Part shown: in pieces, positions 29,201 through 36,855 of the stretch
Position numbering within the stretch: position 1 is the stretch's first letter
Layout: each line of letters starts with the position of its first letter
NCBI GenBank assembly: GCA_963667875.2
Contig: CAXXGC010000004.1
Coordinates: 1 to 64,000 of the forward strand
Length of the DNA: 64,000 bases
Direction of reading: 5' to 3'
Origin: JAEXOD01 sp963667875
GTDB taxonomy: Bacteria; Bacteroidota; Ignavibacteria; Ignavibacteriales; Melioribacteraceae
Position numbers and translations under genes: made by a program
The notes under the pieces: model-generated
Databases searched by the model: none
Seen by the model: the letters and a program-made list of their open reading frames with translations, nothing else
Told to the model about the DNA's origin: nothing

Positions 29201-29397
29201 TGTAATGGCCACTGTCCTACTTCACCATTATTATAGAATAATGTTCGGACTTGATTTCCATCCATTATTCCTTTTTTTCTAAAATTATAATCACCTTTAA
29301 GATCATTACGATACTTTTGAGTCTGAGGTGTTACCTGAGCTAAAAGTGATATATTTATTAATAAAAAGAAAAGTGTAAAAGCATATTTTTTTAACAT
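26296..29397 (-). CDS. Large secreted protein with Ca-binding-like Asp-rich segment and FlgD/T9SS-like end
   Basis: 1033 aa, signal peptide (1-20). An N-terminal domain of unknown type (about 25-300) is followed by a striking Asp/Asn-rich stretch (about 300-375, DDDNDGLIDEKRDDGIDNDND and similar) resembling thrombospondin type-3 or dockerin calcium loops. A fibronectin-III-like region (about 500-640) and further beta domains follow. The end (about 935-1033, VVPNPYV ... IRIYTMAGSLVKTL ... GVYIYHVDAPG) is a FlgD_ig-like variant of the sorting tail. No SusD/TPR motif is visible. It sits 20 bases after the TonB receptor, so it may be that receptor's surface partner, but function is unknown. Confidence 0.72.
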   Translation of the reverse strand: MLKKYAFTLFFLLINISLLAQVTPQTQKYRNDLKGDYNFRKKGIMDGNQVRTLFYNNGEVGQWPLQPSGEWPKGTGQSYLDGVCALVATEITAPGNSQVVHPLQTSYREWMDKDPNTGKIWGFEPVPGYVNSSSEKPSINTDSKTWPSIWPKSLPLIDETWDGYWYGYFGRGVQNSDFETFFVMDDSQDGEYTRLPFTFFPIASDHERGGLGLRVEVRGFQWSHVLAEDIIFWHYDIINISDMNYPSTYFGFYTDCGVGGKDDSEDDCASFDKTLDLAYAYDGDGLGAPIRWKTGYYGYAYLESPGNSSNFIDDDNDGLIDEKRDDGIDNDNDWHSYIDINGNGKWDSENNEPLNDDVGQDGVGPWDVQYNGPDLGEGDGFPTAGEPNFDATDKDESDQIGLTAVSLYRLGQGGTGGGWPKDDESMWLKMSATTFDTTIQRTNISMVFASGPFPLNANLRERFSMALVFGSNLEDLIFNKETVQQIYNANYNFSKPPIKPVLTAVPGDGKVFLYWDAKSEESRDAFLGFENNDPIQGYKKDFEGYMILRCQEAEFNDAKIITDSKGEPKYYKPIAQFDKIDGIKGPDPVGINGAHFWRGEDSGLQHTYIDNDVTNGERYYYALVAYDQGDPAFGTKGLQPTETTKIISEDYAGNISFVDINCAVITPNAAAAGLVPPQINGDLANVTSGIGTGSIKVDVLNPSEVNSNVNYKIKFNSTGTYPLYKTVDFSIIRSINGGPDSTIVSNIDTTNFGPNKYSPPFDGLTISVTNDSSIAVVDTATGWLKGTSNLFMYVRADRSSPAKNIAWPSDYILEFLPSASVITPLTKIPVNFIVRNITENDTVDAEILDNNKNKIFDLGDNIVIIQYVGTAYRLTWNISYIAPLGGATPVEPVAGDLFRITTTKPFLAGDYFSFTTVPATNDKNLANAELEKIKVVPNPYVSTAKWERRTLYQSGRGERRIDFIHLPNQCTIRIYTMAGSLVKTLTKDSGPYDGSLSWNLVTEDGMDCAYGVYIYHVDAPGIGEYVGKFSIIK

Positions 29398-29417
29398 ATT
29401 AATCTCCGTTTTGCGTC

Positions 29418-32123
29418 TTAGAATCCGAAACCAAATCCTAATCGGATTTCGCGAGGTGAATTATACATACCCGGATTATTTATAAACTCTTGCATAGTAT
29501 TCAAACCTACAATTTCACCAGCAGTCTTAGTATTTAAGTCATTAGTGGCTCTTCCGGTTGTAGCATAAACACCAGTTTCATTTTTAATATCAAGTACGTT
29601 ATATATCAACAAATATGTGTTTACAAAGTAATTTCCTATCTTAAAGTTCTTTTCAGCACGTAAGTCTAAGTCAAATGTTGCAGGTTTAATTCCGCCATTT
29701 TCAAATCTTACACCTTGAGAAACTTTTGAGTCCTCTGTATAAGGAAATCCCGAACCATATTTAAATATTAAACCTACACTCCAATCAATCGGATCACCAA
29801 TTGTTAAAGCAAAATTTAATGTTGAACGTTGATCCCAATTTAATGGAAGTACTTTTTTTGTAGTTTCAATAGGAGGATCTGTTTGGTTGTTATTAAATAC
29901 TGTATATGGATCTGAAGCATTTCCTTCAGCAATTTGATAAGTATAATCTATTTTTGCACTAAAGAAATCTGTAAAACGTTTATCAAATGTTAATATAAAA
30001 CCTTTAACATTACCATAATCACGGTTTACAAAACGTGCATATGCAACACCTTCATAAGTATTAATAATTTCCATACCTAACAGGTTTCTGATATCACGAT
30101 AATATACAACTAAATTTAATGCATAATTATCAAACAATACCTGTTGTAAACCAATTTCATATTGAATAGTTTTCATTGGTTTTAAATCAGGATTTCCGGT
30201 TATTGAATTTAATGAGATCCCGGGCCGTACAATAAAATTAGGATTGATATATAAGTTTTCTAAGTCTGGTCTTTGGAAAAAATGACCGTATGAAAATCTT
30301 ATTATACCATTTTCGGTAATTGGGAAAGAGGCTCCAAGACGAGGACTGATTTGGAATTTATAATCAGCTTTACGAAATTGGCCTGCCCCTGCAAAATTTG
30401 GGTTGTTATTAGGATTTCTTAAGTCTGCCGGTAATGAAGAATTTGGATTAAAATAATCGAATCTTATACCTGCATTAATAATCATAATATCATATTCCAT
30501 TTTATCTTGAATATATGCAGCAACTTCAAAAGGTTTTTTTCTGTATTCAGTATTAGAACCTGCATCAGTTATTGTACCAACATTAGGATATCCAGGAGTA
30601 AATATTTCCACACCGTTTGAATCTAAAACACCATCTGTAAAATTTATTAAATCCATACTGTGATTATATAAATCGTGTAATTGTGCTTCAACTCCAAATC
30701 CCAATTTGTGTTCTTTTGAAATTTGAGAAGCTAAGGTATATTGAATAACATAAGTTAAAGTTTTTCTATCATACCGATTACCTTGATTACCACCCGAACG
30801 GAATGTATAATTTGTTGGAGCTGTACCTCTTGATGGATCAACATAACGTGAATCAAAAGGGTTAGAATATAAATTGCCCCAGAAATTATGAAAATTAGCA
30901 GACATTTTTAAGCTATGAAATGTACTCTGCGATATAAAATGAGTTAAATGAAGACTGTTTACAACATCAGTTTTATTATGTGTCATAATACCGTCAGGTG
31001 TCCATTTATATGCATGGTCATAATATTTTGCTTTTGTTTGATCCCAAAATAATGAATAACTAATTTTAAAATCCGGCATTGAATAAGTTGCTTTTGTATT
31101 AAATGAATACTTTTTATAAGGATTCATAGAAACATATTCATTATTTCCCGTATTTTGAGGAATCCAAACTGATTTATCGGAAGGATTTGGATAAACCGGA
31201 ACGTCATCATAAACATTATAAACACGTTTACCGTATAAATTACCATCATTTTCAAAATAACGACCGGTAAAAAAATACGTTAAATTATTTACTAATGGAA
31301 TAGGTCCGCTCAAATTAAAGGTGATATCTCTAATAGGAACTCTATCCAATTTATCTAAATTTTGAAATATATCTGTATGAGTAGTAAAATTATTTCCAAT
31401 GTAACCTGAAACAGAACCTTCTGTTTTGTTTGAGCCATCTTGAGTAACGATATTAACTACACCGCTCATCGCCTGCCCGTATTCGGCATTAAATGTTCCT
31501 GTAATTACTTCCATCTGACGAATAGAAGAATTTTCAACTTCCAAAGTTAAACCACCGTTGAATGCATCAGAAACCGACACACCATCAACTAAATACGCAA
31601 CTTCATTTGAACGACCACCTCTAAAATGTCCCCCAACAACACCAGCTTGTAAATTGATAAGCTGATTTACACTTTCAACAGGCATTAATTTGATTTCACC
31701 TGAATTTACAGTTGCGGAGGTTGAAGTTAAATCTTTTTGAACTAATGGTCTTGCTGCTTGCACAACAATATCAGATCCCAAAGTAAAAGCAGTAGACTTT
31801 AATTGAACATCAATTTTAGTTGTTAAATCAATTTTAACACTAACTTGTTGAACTGTAGTTTTATGGTAACCAACGGCACTTACTATAATAGTATGTACGC
31901 CAGGTGATATATTATTTATATAATAATAACCATTTTCATCAGCTGCAGCCCCTAAATATGTGCCTTCAACAATAATGTTGGCACCAATTACCGGTTCCCC
32001 ATTTTCATCGGTAACTTTGCCTGCTATTTTTCCGGTTGTACCGGCAAAAATATTTCCAGAACATAAAATAATTAAAAAAGTAAAAATAAAAGCTTTTAAT
32101 GTTGGAAAAGATTTTTTCAACAT
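29418..32123 (-). CDS. TonB-dependent outer-membrane receptor with CarboxypepD_reg domain
   Basis: 901 aa from the chosen start. An upstream in-frame ATG at 32163-32165 would add 14 residues, but ATG 32121-32123 has a near-perfect GGAGG seven bases upstream and directly begins a signal peptide (KAFIFTFLIILCSGNIFA). A CarboxypepD_reg domain (GKIAGKVTDENGEPVIGANI) is followed by the plug (MPVESVNQLINLQAGVV, VDGVSVSD, GTFNAEYGQAMSGVVNIVTQ) and a barrel ending in REIRLGFGFGF. Its place in the hydrolase operon suggests import of oligosaccharides. SusC-type receptors usually sit beside susD, which is absent here. Confidence 0.9.
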   Translation of the reverse strand: MLKKSFPTLKAFIFTFLIILCSGNIFAGTTGKIAGKVTDENGEPVIGANIIVEGTYLGAAADENGYYYINNISPGVHTIIVSAVGYHKTTVQQVSVKIDLTTKIDVQLKSTAFTLGSDIVVQAARPLVQKDLTSTSATVNSGEIKLMPVESVNQLINLQAGVVGGHFRGGRSNEVAYLVDGVSVSDAFNGGLTLEVENSSIRQMEVITGTFNAEYGQAMSGVVNIVTQDGSNKTEGSVSGYIGNNFTTHTDIFQNLDKLDRVPIRDITFNLSGPIPLVNNLTYFFTGRYFENDGNLYGKRVYNVYDDVPVYPNPSDKSVWIPQNTGNNEYVSMNPYKKYSFNTKATYSMPDFKISYSLFWDQTKAKYYDHAYKWTPDGIMTHNKTDVVNSLHLTHFISQSTFHSLKMSANFHNFWGNLYSNPFDSRYVDPSRGTAPTNYTFRSGGNQGNRYDRKTLTYVIQYTLASQISKEHKLGFGVEAQLHDLYNHSMDLINFTDGVLDSNGVEIFTPGYPNVGTITDAGSNTEYRKKPFEVAAYIQDKMEYDIMIINAGIRFDYFNPNSSLPADLRNPNNNPNFAGAGQFRKADYKFQISPRLGASFPITENGIIRFSYGHFFQRPDLENLYINPNFIVRPGISLNSITGNPDLKPMKTIQYEIGLQQVLFDNYALNLVVYYRDIRNLLGMEIINTYEGVAYARFVNRDYGNVKGFILTFDKRFTDFFSAKIDYTYQIAEGNASDPYTVFNNNQTDPPIETTKKVLPLNWDQRSTLNFALTIGDPIDWSVGLIFKYGSGFPYTEDSKVSQGVRFENGGIKPATFDLDLRAEKNFKIGNYFVNTYLLIYNVLDIKNETGVYATTGRATNDLNTKTAGEIVGLNTMQEFINNPGMYNSPREIRLGFGFGF

Positions 32124-32181
32124 AAAAGACCTCCAAAATTTAAAGTACGAATCCATAATTAACACTTAACAAATAAAAACA

Positions 32182-32206
32182 AACGGGGTATAGTGGATAC
32201 CCCGTT
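32182..32206 (-). terminator. Hairpin between carbohydrate-binding protein and TonB receptor genes
   Basis: Perfect 10-bp stem (AACGGGGTAT / ATACCCCGTT) with a 5-base loop, followed on the minus strand by a T-rich run (TTTGTTTTTATTT, allowing for the stem's final TT). It could end part of the transcripts after the upstream gene, lowering expression of the receptor and later genes. Confidence 0.65.
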
Positions 32207-32218
32207 CATTAAACAATA

Positions 32219-34861
32219 TTACTTTAACAACATCATTTTTCTTACAGCTTGGAATGAACCAGCTTCGATTTTATAAATATACATACCACTTGCTAATTTT
32301 GAAGCATCAAAATTAACTGTGTAACTACCTTGATTTTGGTTTTGATTAACCAAAGTAGTAATTACTCTTCCTAAAATATCATATACTTTTAATGAAACAT
32401 TTCCTGCTTCTTTAATTGTATATTTAATTGTTGTTACAGGATTAAAAGGATTTGGATAGTTTTGAGATAAAGAATAACTATTTGGACTTACACTTTCATC
32501 TTCAACACCTGTCCAAGCATTACCAATCCAAGTATTTAACCAGCGTGTAACAGTTCCATAAGATAAATCTTCGTTAAACGGTGAATAACACATAATACCT
32601 TCTCTTGTACCTGTAGCATCAGCATCATTAAGAGAGATATCAAAAGGAATTCTTTGACCTAAGATTGGAACGAATAAGCTATCAAAATTGGTTTGACCTG
32701 GATTTCTTTTTGTTGCTAAGTCAATTAAAGGTAATTTTGCTTCAACTGTATAACCTGAAGGAAATTTTTCTCCCCAGAAATAATTAGTACCTGGAACAGC
32801 TATACTATCAGCATTTGCACCATCAATTAATACTCTATCTTTTGCAAATCTTAAATGATAATCAGGTTGGGCACCTCTTTGTAAACTAGCGTGTGCTGCA
32901 CCATGAGCATCATATAAACCAATAAATAAATCCGGAGCATCATTATAATATGAAGCTAATGTAGAATTAAATGAAACTACATCATCTGTTACATCATAAG
33001 CAACATATAAGTTTTCAGCATCAACTGCTACATAAACCAAAGCAGAACAATCATCGTCACCGGAAATTTGTTGATTTGTAACTAAAAAAGCACTACCGTC
33101 TGATAGTCTCATTGGTATTGGTGTAATGTTAGCCCATTCTTGTAAATTACCGTCAGCAACAAAGGTTTGTGAAGGAGGAGTTAAAGATATAGTAACAATA
33201 CCTTTTGCAGTGTTAGTAATTGGTGAACCTAAATAACCAGGTAAAGACGTATTACCGGCTTTATCTGTACATGTAATTGCATAATAATAAGTAGTTGATT
33301 GATCTGTACCCGGAGCACGTAAAACGTGTTCAATTAATTGAATATTTTCAGCAACACCTGTTTTTACAACTTCAGCAGTTGCAAGATCAAAATTAGGTGT
33401 AGTACTATAATAAACATCATATTTTTCACCTGATTCATTAGGAACGTCTGACCATGTTACTAAGTTAGTAAATGATCCTGCAACACCTAATAATCCTGCA
33501 GGTGGTTCAGGAGCTGTAGCATCGGTTTCTCTAAATCCAGCTGGCTGACAAAGATCTATAATTACTTGACCAGTTGAAGTTTCGCCAATCGGTCCAAAAT
33601 CACCTGTTCCTGAAAATTCGAATTTCCAACCAACTAATTTATCTAAATTAAATAAATTATCACCGCTAAAAGAAGCCCATCCGGGTATTCTAAAACCAGT
33701 GGTTGATAATTTATAATCATCACCTGTTCCTTCTAAATTAATTAAAGGAATAACAACTTTTTGCCAGTCTGAAGTTTGATACAAATTAACATTTAATAAA
33801 TGAACCCATTCTTCTTCTTGACCTGTACTATTATCATACATTAACATTCTCATTGTAACTCTGTCAGCAGTACCTGAAGCAGGAGTAACAACTTTAACAT
33901 ACAATATTAAATTAGTTCTTGCATTTAAATCTTGTATATTTGTACCACTTGGAGCATTATGTCTTAAATTAACATAACCACCCCATGATTGACTCATATT
34001 TACTGTATAATCTATTTGTAACGAAGAAGTTCCTTCAAATGGGTTTACAGTATTATCGGTCAAAGTTTCAACACCTGCACCTGCGCCGGCCCATGACATA
34101 GTGTCAAGTGTAAAATAATCGCCGGTTGCAGTGTTATCAAATGTACTTAATGGTTCATATTTATTTCCCCATAAAGTTAATTTATCCCAAACTATAACAC
34201 CATTAGCTGTACCATTATTAACGATACCAGGAGTAGTAAATTCAAGACTGTAGCCAATTATTTTGTCCAAATCTAATACACCATTATTTTGAACACCACT
34301 CCATCCTGTTAATGTAAAACCGGTTGAAGTTGGAGAACCGGCACCTAAGTCAACCAAAGGAATAGTCAACATTTTCCAACCGGGTTCAGCATCATAAAAA
34401 CCATCAACTTGAAAATACCAGTCTTCGTGATCATTTTGATTATTCCAATAATCAGCCTGTCCACCAGCTTCATGAATTTTGAAACGCATGTGAACTAAGC
34501 CTGGTTGAGTTGATGGAACTACATTGTAGTACCATAAACGAAGTTCGTTAGCCATCGACCAGTCAAAATAAACAGCTGTATCAGTACTGTTAAGGTGCAT
34601 CATTTGTGCATAACCACCATAACTTTCAGATGAATGAACAGTCCATTCAACTTTTGTTGCTGCAACTCCATGATAAGGATCTGGATTTGTAGTATTATCA
34701 GAAAGAACTAATGAGCCCGATCCGGAAGCTAAGCCCGGATGAGAGGGAGGATAAACGAAAAAAGTATCTGCAACTGTCGTGTCAAATCCATTTTCCACCC
34801 ATTGAGCGTTCATATACGATGAAAATAGAACGATAAAGAGGGTAACCAAGATTTTTTTCAT
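32219..34861 (-). CDS. Multidomain carbohydrate-binding surface protein with T9SS tail
   Basis: 880 aa, signal peptide (1-20, SSYMNAQ). Two homologous beta-sandwich domains (about 22-240 and 241-465) each end with an LDKIIGYSLEF / LDKLVGWKFEF motif and resemble CBM11/CIA30-type modules. A fibronectin-III domain (about 472-565, VTWSDVPNES) follows, then a CBM9/DOMON-like domain (about 580-775, VADGNLQEWANI ... LYVAYDVTDDV). A T9SS tail (SQNYPNPFNPVTT to KMMLLK) closes it. No catalytic motif was seen. Likely a surface glycan-capture protein, perhaps filling the role a SusD/SusE pair has elsewhere. GGAGC precedes the ATG by nine bases. It is second in the sigma-54 operon, 53 bases after the symporter. 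Confidence 0.78.
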   Translation of the reverse strand: MKKILVTLFIVLFSSYMNAQWVENGFDTTVADTFFVYPPSHPGLASGSGSLVLSDNTTNPDPYHGVAATKVEWTVHSSESYGGYAQMMHLNSTDTAVYFDWSMANELRLWYYNVVPSTQPGLVHMRFKIHEAGGQADYWNNQNDHEDWYFQVDGFYDAEPGWKMLTIPLVDLGAGSPTSTGFTLTGWSGVQNNGVLDLDKIIGYSLEFTTPGIVNNGTANGVIVWDKLTLWGNKYEPLSTFDNTATGDYFTLDTMSWAGAGAGVETLTDNTVNPFEGTSSLQIDYTVNMSQSWGGYVNLRHNAPSGTNIQDLNARTNLILYVKVVTPASGTADRVTMRMLMYDNSTGQEEEWVHLLNVNLYQTSDWQKVVIPLINLEGTGDDYKLSTTGFRIPGWASFSGDNLFNLDKLVGWKFEFSGTGDFGPIGETSTGQVIIDLCQPAGFRETDATAPEPPAGLLGVAGSFTNLVTWSDVPNESGEKYDVYYSTTPNFDLATAEVVKTGVAENIQLIEHVLRAPGTDQSTTYYYAITCTDKAGNTSLPGYLGSPITNTAKGIVTISLTPPSQTFVADGNLQEWANITPIPMRLSDGSAFLVTNQQISGDDDCSALVYVAVDAENLYVAYDVTDDVVSFNSTLASYYNDAPDLFIGLYDAHGAAHASLQRGAQPDYHLRFAKDRVLIDGANADSIAVPGTNYFWGEKFPSGYTVEAKLPLIDLATKRNPGQTNFDSLFVPILGQRIPFDISLNDADATGTREGIMCYSPFNEDLSYGTVTRWLNTWIGNAWTGVEDESVSPNSYSLSQNYPNPFNPVTTIKYTIKEAGNVSLKVYDILGRVITTLVNQNQNQGSYTVNFDASKLASGMYIYKIEAGSFQAVRKMMLLK

Positions 34862-34914
34862 TATGGTTTTGCTCCATTTTGTTTGTTTGTTTGTTATTTA
34901 TGAATTAAAACTTA

Positions 34915-36543
34915 TCATATCCATAATCCCCACACACTTAGGATTACAATAAATAAGAATATTGTTAAAAAAATACTATTTTTTAATGCACTAGGATTTC
35001 CTAAAAAACCAACATTTTCAACACTATGCACATTTGAATTTTTTGAAGCCATGTACCAGTTTTTAGGCACAATCTGCGAGTTTTTTGTAGTGGCCAAACT
35101 GATACTTAAAATTAATACCGATGAAAACAAGAACAAAAATATTGCAAAATGCAAAAAGTTAATATTTACAATGGTTAACCAAAAAGCTCCCTGTAAAATT
35201 CCATTATTTACCAAACCATCCAAACTTAATCTAATTAAACCTACTAACTCACCCACAATTAATGTCATCATTGCAGCTCGAGTATTTACAAACTTAAAGA
35301 TTAAACCCCAAATAAAAATTGCGGTAATTGGCGGGCTAACATAAGCTTGAAATCCTTGCAGGAATAAATATATTTGAGTATCAAATAGTTTAATTATTGG
35401 AATAATCAAAATAGCAGTTAATACTGTCAGAGTAGTTGCTAGTCTTCCCACTAAAACGAGTTTTTCTTCCGATTCATTAGGATATTTTTTCTTGTAAAAA
35501 TCAAATGTAAACAATGTGGCTGTTGTATTAAAAGCAGCTGCTAAGGAGGACATAATAGCTGATAGTAACCCGGCAACTACAATACCTTTAATTCCAACCG
35601 GTAAAATATCACTAGCTAATAATGTTGGGAAAGCTTTATCCCCTTTTATTTCAGGATATAATGCGGCAGCAACTAAACCGGGTAACACCAAAATAAACAT
35701 TGGTAATATTTTTAAAACTGCTGCAAATAATGAACCTTTTCGGGCTTCATCAAGATTTTTTGCAGAAAGAATTTTTTGTACAATATATTGATCTGCACAC
35801 CAGTACCAAAAAGCAATAATTGGTGCGCCAAATAGTATTCCGGTCCAAGGGAAATCAGGATCATTAATTGGTTTAAACATTGTAAAATAGTCGGCAGGCA
35901 ATGCAGCAGTTAATCCGGAAAACCATCCAACTCTATTTAATCCGAATAAAGTAAACAAAAAAGCTCCAATTATTAACATAATAGATTGGAAAATTTGAGT
36001 TTTAATAATTGCGGTTGCTCCTCCAATAACAGAATACAATCCTGTTATAAAAACAATAACTACTGCCGATGTATATAAGTTTAAGTGGAACATCTCGTAA
36101 AACAACATGCTGCCGGCATATAAGGTAACTAAAATTTTAGTACTTATATAAATAAAAATTGAAAAACCTGAAAACCATTGAGCAATTGTTTTATCAAATC
36201 GTTTTTCTAAAAGTTCAGGAACAGTCCTAACGCCGGATTTAATAAATATTGGAGTTAACAACCATGCTAACAATATTAAGATAAAAATTGCCATAAGTTC
36301 AAACTGTCCAACCGCAATACCTCGCATAGATCCCGAACCGGCTAATCCTATAAAATGTTCGCTAGAGATATTTGTGGCAAAAATTGATAAACCAATTGCT
36401 AACCAACCTACATTTTTACCGGCTAAAAAATAATTATTCGTATCATTACCTTTCCCGCGTGAATAATAGAAAGCCAGGCTTAATACAATCACTAGGTAAG
36501 CTAATACAATCAAACTATCATTTAAGGTAAAAATATCACTCAT
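34915..36543 (-). CDS. SGLT-type sodium/sugar symporter (SSS family)
   Basis: 542 aa, about 14 membrane helices, inner membrane. Family marks: NYFLAGKNVGWLAIGLSIFATNISSEHFIG (discontinuous helix 1 region, about 36-66), SVIGGATAIIKTQ, and the sugar-type signature FWYWCADQYIVQKILSAKN (about 240-258) as in Vibrio SGLT and its bacterial relatives. It is the first gene of the left arm and immediately follows the sigma-54-type promoter, so it is likely induced with the receptor and surface enzymes. Substrate is probably a monosaccharide released by them (glucose or galactose by family). Confidence 0.88.
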   Translation of the reverse strand: MSDIFTLNDSLIVLAYLVIVLSLAFYYSRGKGNDTNNYFLAGKNVGWLAIGLSIFATNISSEHFIGLAGSGSMRGIAVGQFELMAIFILILLAWLLTPIFIKSGVRTVPELLEKRFDKTIAQWFSGFSIFIYISTKILVTLYAGSMLFYEMFHLNLYTSAVVIVFITGLYSVIGGATAIIKTQIFQSIMLIIGAFLFTLFGLNRVGWFSGLTAALPADYFTMFKPINDPDFPWTGILFGAPIIAFWYWCADQYIVQKILSAKNLDEARKGSLFAAVLKILPMFILVLPGLVAAALYPEIKGDKAFPTLLASDILPVGIKGIVVAGLLSAIMSSLAAAFNTTATLFTFDFYKKKYPNESEEKLVLVGRLATTLTVLTAILIIPIIKLFDTQIYLFLQGFQAYVSPPITAIFIWGLIFKFVNTRAAMMTLIVGELVGLIRLSLDGLVNNGILQGAFWLTIVNINFLHFAIFLFLFSSVLILSISLATTKNSQIVPKNWYMASKNSNVHSVENVGFLGNPSALKNSIFLTIFLFIVILSVWGLWI

Positions 36544-36577
36544 TTATTTACTCATTTATACAACAAAATATATTATA

Positions 36578-36593
36578 AGCACAAATAATGCCA
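36578..36593 (-). promoter_or_regulatory. Sigma-54 (RpoN) promoter of the left-arm operon
   Basis: On the minus strand the sequence reads TGGCATTATTTGTGCT. GG at -24 and GC at -12 are exactly ten bases apart, matching TGGCAC-N5-TTGCW at 12-13 positions. It lies about 35 bases upstream of the symporter ATG, leaving a leader of some 24 bases. The gene upstream encodes an NtrC-class activator that needs such a promoter, which raises confidence. Confidence 0.75.
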
Positions 36594-36855
36594 AACATTT
36601 TTGTTGGAATAACATTGTATTTAACTATTGTTTTAACAAGTAATTTGAGTGTGAATTATTAAAAAGATAAAACCGAGTTATTATTTTAATAAGGCAGGTA
36701 ATTTTATTATTGAAAATAAATATTTATAAAATCGGAATAAGGTTCTTCGGGATTTTTATGGAAACTTAAAGCAAAAACAAATTTAGATGGTGAATTTCAA
36801 AAATTTAGGTTCAAATAATAACGGTAGTAAATCATTTATAAATAACAATTTACAA
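36594..36855. promoter_or_regulatory. Upstream region of the sigma-54 operon with candidate enhancer site
   Basis: Together with 36544-36593 this forms a 312-base gene-free gap. It holds AATAAGGCAGGTAATTTTA (36687-36705), about 95 bases upstream of the -24 element, a usual enhancer distance. A near-copy, AATAAGCAGGATATTTTA, lies at 41371-41388 before the MFS gene. No strong terminator for the response-regulator gene was found; the rest is plain AT-rich sequence. Confidence 0.4.

Noticed and set aside
26296..29397. SusD identity for the gene after the TonB receptor
   Set aside because: No lipobox, no helical TPR-like region, far too long, and Asp-rich and beta-rich domains instead.
32124..32165. 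Upstream ATG (32163-32165) as start of the TonB receptor
   Set aside because: It would put 14 charged and aromatic residues before the signal peptide; the later ATG has GGAGG at ideal distance.
34880..34895. GTTTGTTTGTTT simple repeat before the 880-aa gene
   Set aside because: Only three to four copies of a 4-base unit; too short to call a variable-number switch without population data.
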